From: Billgrantia azerbaijanica | Lineage (GTDB): Bacteria > Pseudomonadota > Gammaproteobacteria > Pseudomonadales > Halomonadaceae | Length of the DNA: 64,000 nt | Direction of reading: 5' to 3' | NCBI GenBank assembly: GCA_004551485.1 | Contig: SBLD01000004.1 | Coordinates: forward strand, 241,888-305,887 | Part shown: positions 10,701 to 18,832 of the stretch, one piece after another | Layout of the letters: each line of letters opens with the position of its first letter | How positions within the stretch are numbered: position 1 is the first letter of the stretch | Position numbers and translations under genes: made by a program | The notes under the pieces: model-generated | What the model was told of the DNA's origin: nothing | What the model saw: only the letters and a program-made list of their open reading frames with translations | Databases searched by the model: none

Positions 10701-11559
10701 AGGGCATCCCAGACGGAATTTCCGATATCCCCTCCTGCCACCGTTCCGGCCCCAACAGGGGGTAGGTGTTCGTGGTGACCCCAACGAAGACGCCAATATC
10801 CAGAGCGCCGTTGTCTTGTCGTAGCGAGGCACTCCGTTCCCCGAGCAGCGCTCCATCTTCCATCGCATGCCACGCGCATTCCAGGAAAATCCGTTCCTGC
10901 GGGTCCATGATGGCTGCTTCACGTGGAGATATACCGAAGAACTGCGCGTCGAATTTATCTATGTCGTCGAGGAATCCCCCCCATTTGGCGTAACTCCGGC
11001 CGCTATCCCGAGATAAGGCGCCGGCTTCAAAGAAGCCACCAAGTGGCCAGCGATCGCTTGGAATTTCCCTGACGGAATCGACACCATTCAGAAGGTTGTT
11101 CCAGAACGCGTTAGTAGATTTGGCTCCGGGGAACCGCCCCTGCAGGCCTATGATCGCGATATCATTGCAGACAGAGACAGGTTCGGTAGATGATGCAGGA
11201 AGTGGAGCCAATATTGGCCATTCCCCGTCCATCGAGAGCGGTTCTTCTGAGGCTGCGGGAGACTGTTCGGGCTTATGGGCGGCAATCAGCTTCTTTGCAG
11301 CTTCAGATTGGTGATTGAGTAAATGGGATGCAACCTCCTTGGCTGATCGGCAGTCAAAAAGCAGCGTTTTGGATAATTCGGGAAAATGGGGAGCGATGTG
11401 TGCATTGAAATTCATCACCGCAAGGGAGTCGATCCCTATTTCCGAGAATAAAGTATCAGCTAGTATGTTGTTGGCGGTAATTCCTGTTACTGTCTGGATG
11501 ATTTTTAGGGTGAAATTTGTGAGTATGTCAAGATCTGTTGAGTCCTTTCGGGGATTCAT
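4744..11559 (-). CDS. AT-less (trans-AT) modular polyketide synthase, ACP-KS-DH-KR-ACP-KS
   Basis: A 2,271-residue megasynthase. Domains: ACP1 12-85 (Ser45); KS1 132-562 with Cys310, His445 and His484; DH about 735-995 with His747 and the DGVLQ motif at 914-918; KR about 1230-1400 with GGLGAMG at 1239-1245, Ser1368 and Tyr1381; ACP2 1493-1571 (Ser1532); KS2 1624-2052 with Cys1793, His1928 and His1968. No acyltransferase domain is present: the 576-735 stretch is a KS linker without a GHSxG serine. Malonyl loading must therefore come from a discrete trans-acting AT not seen here. The C-terminal 30 residues (ILDLVTRQELSEEDA...) resemble a helical docking segment after KS2. Residues visible predict one condensation with ketoreduction and dehydration, then transfer to KS2. 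The product cannot be named from this window. Confidence 0.95.
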   Translation of the reverse strand: MNPRKDSTDLDILTNFTLKIIQTVTGITANNILADTLFSEIGIDSLAVMNFNAHIAPHFPELSKTLLFDCRSAKEVASHLLNHQSEAAKKLIAAHKPEQSPAASEEPLSMDGEWPILAPLPASSTEPVSVCNDIAIIGLQGRFPGAKSTNAFWNNLLNGVDSVREIPSDRWPLGGFFEAGALSRDSGRSYAKWGGFLDDIDKFDAQFFGISPREAAIMDPQERIFLECAWHAMEDGALLGERSASLRQDNGALDIGVFVGVTTNTYPLLGPERWQEGISEIPSGMPWSVANRVSYALNLCGPSLAIDTACSSSLVALHMAVESLRKKECGAAIVGGVNLYTHPAKYLQLCQQQMLSPTGRCHSFGKGADGFVPGEGVGAAVLKPLSAALRDGDRVLAVLKGSAINHGGRTNGYTVPSPASQAKLISHVLSDTDIDPTSISYIEAHGTGTRLGDPIELEGLKQALAGTDRPSRCGVGSVKANIGHLEAAAGIASLIKVVLQLQHRRIAPSIHSRDLNPELGIEGTGFFIPQVPSDWSTEAGPLRAGISSFGAGGANAHVIIEEGGPSDDRTSSAGPLVFPLSARSRAQLQATVGALRAYVTEQQTALRQPQRFSRLAYTLQCGRSPFEHRFVAVATDIEGLTLSLDSFLQTPRRENRHWLSGRVNMPSETTGDIAAINPNPGALAALWVEGKPIVWSDFWEQPPLPDSAPLYCFARERHWVSATTRTSDTEVVTNRVVNRQEFFLRDHVIKDMPVLPAAAYIDFCRAEAERHELPGQFELRNLTWATPISLAQDIRERSIDCRCLQQNEDLILAFSSGPRTERTTHFRSICRPLTATAVDPRHDSIDAIRMRCSTAAGTENFYSTFDSLGIHYGPSFRCLKAAWLGRNEAFTELRMCPEGRNGKPLSPLDPAMLDGVLQSAFFASQATGEQIRSAFIPYSGKSLRILAPLPEHAYVHAQHRSSQASDLEVFDFTVFSPAGEIILEIEDFAFRRYETVPEQQRVHLLEPVWEYAALPDDTAKQEVGPLMIFDDSPRLFEYLRHDYSADTWLMLERGGFQYRDGRIIEGDTLDPDHFWLLHRLLVSQNAQPETLIINLTEVSAEPSKPSWERLIGLQGVARASAILRSLCKALTNPRLHVYLLVPPAPTAAVSGLLRSLNLEMPTITATVIEVDPAELTGDDAEDLYSALSREITYGPRSGVVQLRLTACNREQRRLRFIDGENTAMDICRLKAGDVVIITGGLGAMGRLFSQTLARQGGLRLALVGRSPRSPETDRFLKSLQALGAEAAEYWSADCSDLSAAADLAASVREHFGPVGGIVHCAGILRDDFFIRQQEEGWEAVLQSKAMSALALDEATASDPIKVFILCSSLAGIHGNIGQSAYSLANAWLDRFAEERQELSRSGRRQGHAISVAWPLWQTRDGMQAPDYVTGWLSQNGLSLLPENEGVDIFVSALSSSQTVLVPVRGEYGSVAHLLGVVQEPAVTLPLGTAPALETDVVDELLAFLVGHLAAVTNTPIAKIDPDAVLEVFGLDSILVMELNTRLEKHFPELSKTALFEVRSLRGLANLLISEHAEDVSKVVTARPVATAPAPALPEKAPRATGDKSVERKSSGLPPSNGMDGVESGDIAIIGLAGRYPGSSNLAEFWQHLAAGHDLVTEIPDRWQPAQGRNELYARWGAFVDDFDKFDPLFFGISPRDAERMDPQERLFLQSAWHAVEDAGYTPDTLSGLRNGQASRRRVGVIAGVMYGEYQFFGAKAWPQRPRVLTNSSYASIANRVSFCLDLDGPSFAVDSMCSSSLTSIHLACGLLRSGDCELALAGGVNLSVHPYKYRMLCDLKFASSEGKCRSFGDGGNGYVPGEGVGVVLLKPLKNALQDGDYVYAVIRGSDLNHGGRTSGYTVPNADAQAQVIGRALNRANVSPERLGYVEAHGTGTSLGDPIEVRGLGKAIAERVPSDWTCPIGSVKSNIGHLESAAGMAALTKVLLQFKHHSLAPSIHAETLNQNIDFSTTPFFVQREPAEWLPRSDSQGRSLPRLAAISSFGAGGSNAHLIVEEFVPKDTDTAPTGTQPFVFSAYSEDQLRAYIRRFIAFLDRELNESGSASPALLGRRRFTTFDVAKTLVTGRRTLDCRMALVAGDFSELRERLIRWLDSTEEAADADKERIASPVSDNAPAPDSSEGVAQAWLCGQSIDLPAPAGHSWRRVPLPGYEFLRRRYWVAEEPLSEPPKPILSTEIAAVEESQSEPPLTPRAILDLVTRQELSEEDARTLLLAMT

Positions 11560-11679
11560 TCTCTGTTCCTTGGCATATTCTGTAATGAGTAATATTTAAT
11601 AATCCTCATTGCAACTCTTGCGGCCGACTTACCTGCGCAAAGCTGAGCAGGCCGCTATCGGTTTGTACTGTCTGTGATC

Positions 11680-12084
11680 TTAGAATGTTATAGCTGTGGT
11701 GGGATAGAATGCAGTGTTCATTAAAAATAAGGCTAGCCACACCCCGATTTCCAAAGTCTCGGTGATCGGCTGTGTTCGCTTGATTGCTCCATAAACATGA
11801 ATGACAAGCATCAAGGTGAATACAAAGAAAAGCACGTCAAATGTATGTGCATAGCCTGTTCCAGTGGTTATTGCGCGTAGCATGAGGACTTCAACGATAA
11901 GAATGAATGCTCCCAGGCAACGCCCAAAATAGACAGCGAGATCGGTATGCTCCGGGATGGTCCAACGCATTATGCGTGCCCACGTAAGAGGCATGATTAA
12001 GATGGGAAGGGCAAAAAATATGGTGGTGGCAGCCATGAGGATGGAAATGTATGTGCTTCCATATTCAGCGTAGTAACCTAGCAT
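11680..12084 (-). CDS. Small four-helix membrane protein at the head of the PKS operon
   Basis: A 134-residue protein with about four hydrophobic segments (near residues 10-32, 50-72, 82-100 and 110-130) and few charged residues, so an integral membrane protein. I do not recognise the family. It has a good ribosome binding site (AGGAGA, 8 nt before the ATG) and is the first gene downstream of the only long non-coding stretch on this strand, 120 nt ahead of the PKS gene. A role in export or self-protection for the polyketide is possible but is only inference from position. Confidence 0.7.
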   Translation of the reverse strand: MLGYYAEYGSTYISILMAATTIFFALPILIMPLTWARIMRWTIPEHTDLAVYFGRCLGAFILIVEVLMLRAITTGTGYAHTFDVLFFVFTLMLVIHVYGAIKRTQPITETLEIGVWLALFLMNTAFYPTTAITF

Positions 12085-12348
12085 GTTCGAGTCTCCTTTC
12101 GAACTCTCAGATGATTGCAGGTGTGTTTCTGTAGTTAAGGTATGAGTTATGTGTGATGCTAGGGTTAGCTTTAAAAAAAAGGCTTGTCAATTTTCATTTG
12201 CATAAATGGTTCTAAAGGACATGGATTCTGAGGTGCTTTTCCTACCTTAGTAGGAAAGATAGAGGATTCAGTCTCGTGATGGTCTTCTGCGTTGCATGTG
12301 GAAAGATGCGCTTGAGTTGAAGAGTGCGCGGAGGCAGATTTTCGTGTC
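12085..12348. promoter_or_regulatory. AT-rich upstream region of the PKS operon
   Basis: No gene is visible in this AT-rich stretch. On the minus strand a TTGACA hexamer lies at 12185-12190, but the hexamer 17 nt downstream (TAACCC) is a poor -10, so the promoter assignment is tentative. The base composition differs sharply from the chromosome to the right. Confidence 0.3.
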
Positions 12349-12612
12349 TCAGTATACTTTATTCTGGGTGAGGTGATGGTATGTAATGCCCCATGGTTTC
12401 TGCACACTCCATGCAGTTTGCCAAGCATCATCGACGTAAGGTGGTAGTCGAGGCGGTTGCCAGCTGTTGGGCTCGAAACCTGCATGGCAGACCTCAGTGG
12501 TTGTATACCCTGAGCTGCTGAGTTCTTCCTTGGTGAGATGAGGAACCGGATCAAGGAACGGGATAGCTGTTCGCAGATCGCAACTGCTGCCATAACTGAT
12601 GGCTTCAACATT
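12349..12612 (-). pseudogene. 3' fragment of an unidentified gene, truncated at the island junction
   Basis: On the minus strand a frame ending at the TGA at 12349 gives about 85 residues with coding-like composition (many Trp, Pro, Tyr; for example EVCHAGFEPNSWQPPRLPP). It stops resembling protein exactly where the urtE remnant begins on the other strand, near 12,613. I do not recognise the family. It is read here as the 3' end of a gene whose 5' part was lost when the island joined the chromosome. It may also be chance coding. Confidence 0.3.
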
Positions 12613-12615
12613 GGC

Positions 12616-12879
12616 ATGTTGCTGATGCAGAGGCCGCGCCTGCTCATCCTCGACGAGCCGGGGGAGGGCATCCAGCCCAATATCGTCACCCAGATCGGCG
12701 AGGTGATCCGGCGCCTCATCACCGAGGATGGCCTCACGGTGTTGCTGGTGGAGCAGAAGCTGCCCTTCGCCCGCAAGTATGCCGACCGCTTCGCGATCAT
12801 GGATCGCGGCCGGCCGGTGGCCAGGGGCGAGATCGCCGAGCTCTCCGACGCCCTGATCAGGGAGCACCTGACGGTGTAG
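12616..12879 (+). pseudogene. urtE: urtE remnant: urea ABC transporter ATP-binding protein, 5' half missing
   Basis: The last 87 codons of UrtE, one of the two ATPases of the UrtABCDE urea importer. The visible part begins just before Walker B (RPRLLILDEP), continues with GEGIQPNIV and the switch region VLLVEQKLPFARKYADRF, and ends with HLTV and a stop. Walker A and the LSGGQ signature, about 140 residues, are absent and the upstream sequence is unrelated. The gene ends 268 nt before ureD, where urt genes often lie next to urease. The truncation coincides with the right edge of the PKS island, so urea uptake through this copy is presumably lost. Confidence 0.85.
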
Positions 12880-12903
12880 CCCCGCCTGGCTGCTGACCTT
12901 GCA

Positions 12904-12929
12904 CGACACCGCCCCATGGGGCGGTGTCG
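12904..12929 (+). terminator. 26-bp perfect palindrome after the urtE remnant
   Basis: CGACACCGCCCC and its exact reverse complement meet at a central AT. Placed 25 nt after the urtE stop, it probably ended urt transcription. No T-run follows, so it is a stem only. Confidence 0.5.
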
Positions 12930-13048
12930 CTGATCGTGCACCACTGTGGCACCGCGCCATGGGCGCCCTGTCAGCACGGGTGCAAGGTGAGAGTCCCGAT
13001 GCCCCTTAATGGTGCATCAGGGCGTGCTGGACGTGCTTTTGTATACAG

Positions 13049-13076
13049 CCTATTTTATTGAAAATAGGGTGTTTTT
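13049..13076 (+). promoter_or_regulatory. AT-rich inverted repeat before ureD
   Basis: CCTATTTT (13049-13056) and AAAATAGG (13061-13068) flank ATTG, followed by GTGTTTTTT. It could be a weak intrinsic terminator protecting ureD or an operator. It stands out in otherwise GC-rich sequence 72 nt before the ureD start. Confidence 0.4.
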
Positions 13077-13147
13077 TCTCGTATCACGTGTTCTGGTACG
13101 GCCGTTGCCTTATACGAGATACCGCCGTATCAAAAGGCCGATGCCGA

Positions 13148-14050
13148 ATGACCGCCCCGCTTTCCGCCTTGTCCTCGTTGCAGCCGCCGGCCATGCCTAG
13201 CTTCGGTCACCGCTTCGATGCCGCTCGCCACTGGGCGGCGTCGCTGGCGCTCGGTTTCGAGGCCCGCGCGGGGGTGACGCGTCTGGTGCGTGCGCGTCAT
13301 CGGGGGCCGCTGCGGGTCCAGCGTCCCTTCTACCCGGAAGGGGCCGAGGGTGCCTGTCACGTCTACCTGCTCCATCCGCCCGGTGGCCTGGTCAGTGGCG
13401 ATGCCCTGACCATCTCGGCCCGGGTCGAGTCGGGGGCGCAGGCGCTGTTGACCACGCCGGCCGCCAACAAGCTCTACCGTGCCGACAGTCATGGCGTGGC
13501 CTGGTCGCAGCGGACCGCCCTGTCGGTGGAGCCGGGCGGGCTGCTCGAGTGGCTGCCGCAGGAGACGATCGCCTTCGACGGCTCGCGGGGCGAGCAGGTC
13601 ACGCAGATCGACCTGGCCGGTGACGCGCGCTGCCTGGGCTGGGAGGTGCTGGCGCTGGGCCGCCCGGCGAGCCGGCTGCCCTATGTCTCCGGCCGCATCG
13701 AGCAGCGTTTTCGCCTGACGCGTGACGGCCGGCCGCTATGGCTCGAGCGCCAGCCGCTGGACCCGGCCCACCCGCGCTTTGTCGGCTGCTGGGGGCAGGG
13801 CGGCGCCAGCGTCCAGGCCACGCTCTGGGCCGTGGGGCTTCCCGACGCGGCCGACGCCATCGATGCCGTGCGTGACGCCCTTCCCGCCAGCCCGCGCTGG
13901 GCCGTGACCGTGCGCAACGGTGTGCTGCTGCTGCGCTATCTCGGTGCCGAGCGCAACGAGGCCTGGGCGCTCTGCCGGCAGGCCTGGGCGTGTCTCAGAC
14001 CGCTGCTGGCCGGGCGCCCCGCCCAGCCGCCCCGCATCTGGTTCACCTGA
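13148..14050 (+). CDS. ureD: Urease accessory protein UreD
   Basis: A 300-residue UreD (UreH), the scaffold that binds apo-urease and, with UreF and UreG, delivers Ni(II) and CO2 to the active site. Family-typical segments are visible: [16 protein letters not shown] near the N-terminus, [10 protein letters not shown], and ITTP-like [13 protein letters not shown], then PQETIAFDG. The start is set at ATG 13148; a more upstream in-frame ATG at 13058 would add 30 residues rich in Cys and Phe unlike the family, and one at 13193 is also possible. First gene of the ureDABC-EFG operon, 19 nt before ureA. Confidence 0.93.
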   Translation: MTAPLSALSSLQPPAMPSFGHRFDAARHWAASLALGFEARAGVTRLVRARHRGPLRVQRPFYPEGAEGACHVYLLHPPGGLVSGDALTISARVESGAQALLTTPAANKLYRADSHGVAWSQRTALSVEPGGLLEWLPQETIAFDGSRGEQVTQIDLAGDARCLGWEVLALGRPASRLPYVSGRIEQRFRLTRDGRPLWLERQPLDPAHPRFVGCWGQGGASVQATLWAVGLPDAADAIDAVRDALPASPRWAVTVRNGVLLLRYLGAERNEAWALCRQAWACLRPLLAGRPAQPPRIWFT

Positions 14051-14069
14051 CTTCCGCCTGGAGAAACCC

Positions 14070-14372
14070 ATGGAACTGACCCCGCGTGACAAGGACAAGC
14101 TGCTGCTCTTCACGGCCGCGCAGCTGGCCGAGCGCCGCCGCGCCCGCGGCCTCAAGCTCAACTACCCGGAGGCCGTGGCGCTGATCAGCTTCGAGATCCT
14201 GGAAGGGGCCCGCGACGGCCGCAGCGTCGCCGAGCTGATGAGCTACGGGCGCGAGATCCTGACCCGCGACGACGTCATGGAGGGCGTGGCGGAGATGGTC
14301 GACGAGGTGCAGGTCGAAGCCACCTTCCCTGATGGGACCAAGCTCGTGACCGTGCATGAGCCGATAGTGTGA
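14070..14372 (+). CDS. ureA: Urease subunit gamma
   Basis: A 100-residue gamma subunit, the usual length. It shows the conserved start [28 protein letters not shown] in the middle and a VTVHEPI end. It assembles with UreB and UreC into the cytoplasmic (alpha-beta-gamma)3 urease that hydrolyses urea to ammonia and carbamate. GGAG precedes the ATG by 6 nt. It lies between ureD and ureB in one operon. Confidence 0.97.
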   Translation: MELTPRDKDKLLLFTAAQLAERRRARGLKLNYPEAVALISFEILEGARDGRSVAELMSYGREILTRDDVMEGVAEMVDEVQVEATFPDGTKLVTVHEPIV

Positions 14373-14382
14373 GGAGTGCGCC

Positions 14383-14715
14383 ATGATTCCCGGTGAGTAT
14401 CACTTGAAGGACGGCGAGATCGAGCTCTGCGCGGGGCGCAGCCGGATCACCGTCGAGGTCGCCAACAGCGGCGACAGGCCGATCCAGGTCGGCTCGCACT
14501 ACCATTTCGCCGAGACCAACCCGGCGCTGCTCTTCGACCGTGACAAGGCGCGTGGTTACCGCCTTGACGTGGCCGCCGGCACGGCAATCCGCTTCGAGCC
14601 GGGGCAGACGCGGGAAGTGACACTGATTCCCTTTGCCGGCGCGCGGCAAATCTACGGTTTCCGCGGTGAGGTGATGGGCCAGCTGAATACGGAAGGCAAG
14701 GGAGACCCAACATGA
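14383..14715 (+). CDS. ureB: Urease subunit beta
   Basis: A 110-residue beta subunit with the typical [18 protein letters not shown] start and the [12 protein letters not shown] and [10 protein letters not shown] motifs. Its last codons overlap the ATG of ureC by 4 nt (ATGA), consistent with translational coupling within the urease operon. Confidence 0.97.
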   Translation: MIPGEYHLKDGEIELCAGRSRITVEVANSGDRPIQVGSHYHFAETNPALLFDRDKARGYRLDVAAGTAIRFEPGQTREVTLIPFAGARQIYGFRGEVMGQLNTEGKGDPT

Positions 14716-16415
14716 AGATCAGTCGTCAGGCCTATGCTGACATGTACGGTCCCACGGTGGGCGACCGGGTGCGGCTGGGGGACACCGAGCTGTGGATCGA
14801 GGTGGAGCGTGACGCCACCCACTACGGCGACGAGGTGAAGTTCGGTGGTGGCAAGGTGATCCGCGATGGCATGGGCCAGAGCCAGCGGGTCGACGATGCG
14901 GTGATGGACACGGTGATCACCAACGCCCTGATCCTCGACTGGTGGGGCATCGTCAAGGCCGACGTGGGCCTCCAGGGCGGGCGCATCGCCGCCATCGGCA
15001 AGGCCGGCAACCCCGATACCCAGCCCGACGTAACGATCGTCATCGGCCCTGGCACCGAGGTGATCGCCGGCGAGGGCAAGATCCTCACGGCGGGGCATAT
15101 CGACGCTCACATCCACTTCATCTGTCCGCAACTGGTGGAGGAGGCGCTCGCCAGCGGCATCACCACCATGCTGGGCGGCGGCACCGGCCCGGCCACCGGC
15201 AGCAATGCCACCACCTGCACGCCGGGCGCCTGGCACCTCGGCAAGATGCTCCAGGCGGTCGACGACCTGCCGATGAACATCGGCTTTCTCGGCAAGGGCA
15301 ATGCCAGCCTGCCCGAGGCGCTGGAGGCGCAGCTCGTGGCCGGCGCCATGGGGCTCAAGCTGCACGAGGACTGGGGGACCACGCCGGCGGCGATCGACAA
15401 CTGCCTCTCGGTCGCCGAGCGCTTTGATGTACAGATCGCCATCCATACCGACACCCTGAACGAATCGGGCTTCGTCGAGGATACCCTGGCGGCCTTCAAG
15501 GAGCGCGGCATCCACACCTACCACACCGAGGGCGCGGGGGGTGGCCACGCCCCGGACATCCTCACCGCCTGTTCGAAGCCCTATGTGCTGCCGTCGTCGA
15601 CCAACCCGACGCGGCCCTATACGGTGAACACCATCGACGAGCATCTCGACATGCTGATGGTGTGCCACCACCTCGATCCCAGGATTCCCGAGGACGTGGC
15701 CTTCGCCGACTCGCGCATTCGCCGCGAGACTATCGCCGCCGAGGACATCCTGCAGGACCTGGGCGTCATCTCGATGATCGCCTCGGATTCCCAGGCCATG
15801 GGTCGGGTCGGCGAGGTGGTGTGTCGCACCTGGCAGACCGCCCACAAGATGAAGGTGCAGCGCGGGCTGCTGCCGGAAGACGAATCGCTTGGTGCCGATA
15901 ATTTCCGCGCCAGGCGCTATATCGCCAAGACCACCATCAACCCGGCGATCACCCACGGCATCGCCCACGAGGTGGGCTCGGTGGAAGTGGGCAAGCTGGC
16001 CGACCTGGTGCTGTGGAAGCCGGCCTTCTTCGGCGTCAAGCCGGCGCTGATCCTCAAGGGCGGCATGATCGCCATGGCACCCATGGGCGATCCCAACGCC
16101 TCGATCCCCACGCCGCAGCCGGTGCACTACCGGCCCATGTTCGGCGCCTTCGGCCGGGCGACGAGCGCCACGCGGCTGACCTTCGTCAGCCAGGCGGCGC
16201 TGGACGCTGGCATCAAGGAGACGCTGGGCCTGCGGAGCCGGCTGTCGGCGTGCCGCGATGTGAGGCAGGTCAGGAAGTGCGACATGAAGCTCAACGACGC
16301 CTGCCCCGACCTCGAGGTCGACCCGCAGACCTACGAGGTGCGCTGCGACAGCGAGCTCTTGACCTGCGAGCCGGCCACCGAGCTGCCGTTGGCCCAGCGA
16401 TACCACCTGTTTTGA
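14712..16415 (+). CDS. ureC: Urease subunit alpha, catalytic
   Basis: A 567-residue nickel amidohydrolase, full length. The lysine carbamylated to bridge both Ni(II) ions is in GLKLHEDWG (Lys216); other ligands come from HIDAHIHF and the [12 protein letters not shown] segment; the flap carries MVCHHLD (Cys318, His319, His320). All catalytic residues I can check are present, so the enzyme should be active once loaded by UreDEFG. It overlaps ureB at ATGA. A 244-bp non-coding insert separates it from ureE, which is unusual within this otherwise tightly packed operon. Confidence 0.98.
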   Translation: MKISRQAYADMYGPTVGDRVRLGDTELWIEVERDATHYGDEVKFGGGKVIRDGMGQSQRVDDAVMDTVITNALILDWWGIVKADVGLQGGRIAAIGKAGNPDTQPDVTIVIGPGTEVIAGEGKILTAGHIDAHIHFICPQLVEEALASGITTMLGGGTGPATGSNATTCTPGAWHLGKMLQAVDDLPMNIGFLGKGNASLPEALEAQLVAGAMGLKLHEDWGTTPAAIDNCLSVAERFDVQIAIHTDTLNESGFVEDTLAAFKERGIHTYHTEGAGGGHAPDILTACSKPYVLPSSTNPTRPYTVNTIDEHLDMLMVCHHLDPRIPEDVAFADSRIRRETIAAEDILQDLGVISMIASDSQAMGRVGEVVCRTWQTAHKMKVQRGLLPEDESLGADNFRARRYIAKTTINPAITHGIAHEVGSVEVGKLADLVLWKPAFFGVKPALILKGGMIAMAPMGDPNASIPTPQPVHYRPMFGAFGRATSATRLTFVSQAALDAGIKETLGLRSRLSACRDVRQVRKCDMKLNDACPDLEVDPQTYEVRCDSELLTCEPATELPLAQRYHLF

Positions 16416-16659
16416 AGACTTTGAGTAATGGCGCTATGCATGCGAGCCAGTTGGTCGGAGCGAAACCTCGCGTGGCCGCTGGCTCTCAGGACGAAGCGAC
16501 GCGGTCGATCTTCAGGGATGAAGATCGAGGAAAGCCGGCACAGGGATGTGCCGTCTTTCCGACCGCGGGAGTCCGTCCGGAGGGCCAGGGTTTCGGCCAC
16601 GTGGCGTTGAGCGAGAACAAGCTGGCTCGCTCCAAGACTGCCGAAGGAGCAGCATAGAA
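16416..16659. repeat. Hairpin-rich intergenic insert within the urease operon
   Basis: This stretch between ureC and ureE codes for no recognisable protein. It contains two hairpins with the same cap: GATCTTCA-GGGA-TGAAGATC (16507-16526) and GGCACA-GGGA-TGTGCC by pairing (16537-16552), plus separated GAGCCAG/CTGGCTC arms. A separate promoter or mRNA-processing site for ureEFG is possible. It has the look of a dispersed intergenic repeat. Confidence 0.5.
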
Positions 16660-17163
16660 ATGCTGATATTGACCGAACGCCTGGGACCCATCGAGACCGG
16701 CCAGGAAGCCGATACCCTGACGCTGCCCTTCGAGCTGCGCATCCGCGGCCGGCTCAAGGCAACGAGCGACAGCGGTCGCGAACTGGGGCTGTTCCTCGAC
16801 CGCGGGCCGGTGCTGCGCGAGGGCGAGGGGCTGCGTGCCGAGAGCGGCGAAATCGTGCGGGTCAAGGCAGCCGCCGAGCCGGTGGTGACCGCCCGGGTCG
16901 AGGCCGGGCTGCCGCTGGCGCGGCTCGCCTACCACCTGGGCAATCGCCATGTGCAGCTGGCGCTGGGCGAGGACGAGGGTGGCGGTTTCGTGCGCTTTCC
17001 GCCGGACCATGTGCTGGAGGAGCTGGCCGAGCGGTTGGGTGCCACCCTGGAGCGTCACGAGGCGCCCTTCGACCCGGAGCCCGGGGCCTACCAGCAGCTG
17101 GGCGGCCATTCGCATGAGCATCACCACCATGATCACGATCATGAGCACCACCATGCCCACTGA
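16660..17163 (+). CDS. ureE: Urease accessory protein UreE, nickel metallochaperone
   Basis: A 167-residue UreE that stores Ni(II) and hands it to UreG. It has the N-terminal peptide-binding domain and a metal domain with GNRHVQLAL (the conserved histidine). The last 20 residues are a histidine-rich tail (HSHEHHHHDHDHEHHHAH), a nickel buffer. The start is chosen because AAGGAG lies about 14 nt before ATG 16660 and MLILTERLGP matches the family N-terminus. Its 3' end overlaps the ureF start. Confidence 0.95.
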   Translation: MLILTERLGPIETGQEADTLTLPFELRIRGRLKATSDSGRELGLFLDRGPVLREGEGLRAESGEIVRVKAAAEPVVTARVEAGLPLARLAYHLGNRHVQLALGEDEGGGFVRFPPDHVLEELAERLGATLERHEAPFDPEPGAYQQLGGHSHEHHHHDHDHEHHHAH

Positions 17164-17854
17164 GGAAGCGGTGGTGGGCGAGCAGGGCGAGGACCTGGCG
17201 CTGCTGGGGCTGCTGCAGTTGGTCAGCCCGGCGCTGCCGATCGGCGCCTTCGCCTTCTCCCAAGGGCTGGAGAGCGCCTTCGAGCTGGGCTGGGTGCACG
17301 ACGAGGCGAGCCTCGGCGAATGGCTCGAGGGCGTGCTCGACGATGGCCTGACCCGCTGCGAACTGCCGGTGCTGGCGCGCCTGCAGGCGGCCTGGGCGGC
17401 GGGCGATGGCACGGTTGTCGCCGAGTGGGACGCTTGGCTTGCCGCCAACCGGGAAACCGCCGAGCTGGCGGCGGAGGATGCCCGCCTGGGGGCGTCGCTC
17501 GCCCGGCTGCTGGGCAGCCTGGACCTGCTGTCGGAAGCGAGTCCGCTGCCTCCTGGCGCCGGCTACGTGACCGTCTTCGCCTGGGCCTCCCACAGGCGCG
17601 GCGTGCCGCCGCGCCAGGCGCTGCTCGGCTTCGCCTGGGCCTGGCTCGAGAACCAGTTGGCGGTGGCCTGCAAGGCGCTGCCGCTGGGCCATACCGCCGC
17701 CCAGCGTCTCGTGGAGCGTCTGCGGCCGGCCTTGGTCGCCGCGGTGGACGAGGCGCTCGCGCTGCCCGACGACGCGCTCGGTCCCGCGCTGCCCGGCCTG
17801 GCGCTGGCCAGCGCCCTGCACGAAACGCAGTACTCACGACTGTTCCGAAGCTAG
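17153..17854 (+). CDS. ureF: Urease accessory protein UreF
   Basis: A 233-residue, mostly helical UreF, the protein that gates GTP hydrolysis in the UreDFG-urease activation complex. Family features: LLQLVSPALPIGAFAFSQGLE near the N-terminus and the C-terminal ASALHETQYSRLFRS. The start at 17153 overlaps ureE; an in-frame ATG at 17141 is equally possible and neither has a clear ribosome binding site, so coupling to ureE translation is likely. The ureG start follows 24 nt after the stop. Confidence 0.93.
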   Translation: MPTEEAVVGEQGEDLALLGLLQLVSPALPIGAFAFSQGLESAFELGWVHDEASLGEWLEGVLDDGLTRCELPVLARLQAAWAAGDGTVVAEWDAWLAANRETAELAAEDARLGASLARLLGSLDLLSEASPLPPGAGYVTVFAWASHRRGVPPRQALLGFAWAWLENQLAVACKALPLGHTAAQRLVERLRPALVAAVDEALALPDDALGPALPGLALASALHETQYSRLFRS

Positions 17855-17878
17855 TGTTAAAACGCCAGGAGAACGACC

Positions 17879-18517
<639 letters not shown>

Positions 18518-18580
18518 GCCGTTTCCTCACCGTGCATTCATTCCGGCACGATCACACCTCGTCCCACAAGGAGAACCGCC

Positions 18581-18805
18581 ATGACTTTCCCCTTCGACCC
18601 CGTCGCACGCCTGGTCCCGGCTTCACTGCTGTTGGCCGCCGGTCCGGCCCTCAGCCATTCCGGCCATGGGGCACCCGAGGTGCACGCCCATACCGGCAGC
18701 CCGTCGTTGCTGGCCGTGCTGGCCATCGTTGCGCTTGGCGTGGCAGCGCTGGTGCCCCTGGCGCGTCTCGTCGCACGGCGTCACCGACTGCGCCGCCAGC
18801 GTTGA
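18581..18805 (+). CDS. Small His-containing membrane protein downstream of ureG
   Basis: A 74-residue protein with a signal-like N-terminus (residues 1-25), a short His-containing stretch (SHSGHGAPEVHAH), one membrane helix (about 43-61) and a basic tail (RRHRLRRQR). AAGGAG lies 7 nt upstream of the ATG, and the spacing to ureG (63 nt) suggests it belongs to the urease operon. The SHSGHG motif recalls the mature N-terminus of HupE/UreJ nickel permeases, but the rest of that family is absent. A metal-related periplasmic role is inference only. Confidence 0.65.
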   Translation: MTFPFDPVARLVPASLLLAAGPALSHSGHGAPEVHAHTGSPSLLAVLAIVALGVAALVPLARLVARRHRLRRQR

Positions 18806-18832
18806 CACCGTTGCGCCCGGGCGGGCGCCGTG

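Noticed and set aside
12085-12620. Insertion sequence or integrase at the island edge
   Set aside because: No transposase-like translation in any frame, no terminal inverted repeats and no tRNA at the junction.
12538-12879. A complete 113-codon ATPase gene starting at ATG 12538
   Set aside because: The first 26 codons do not resemble UrtE and the ATPase lacks Walker A and the signature motif, so it is a remnant, not an intact gene.
14652-16406. Open frame of 584 codons on the minus strand across ureC
   Set aside because: Exact antisense mirror of the certain ureC gene. Long antisense frames are expected at this GC content, and the translation is His/Gly/Arg-rich without any domain.
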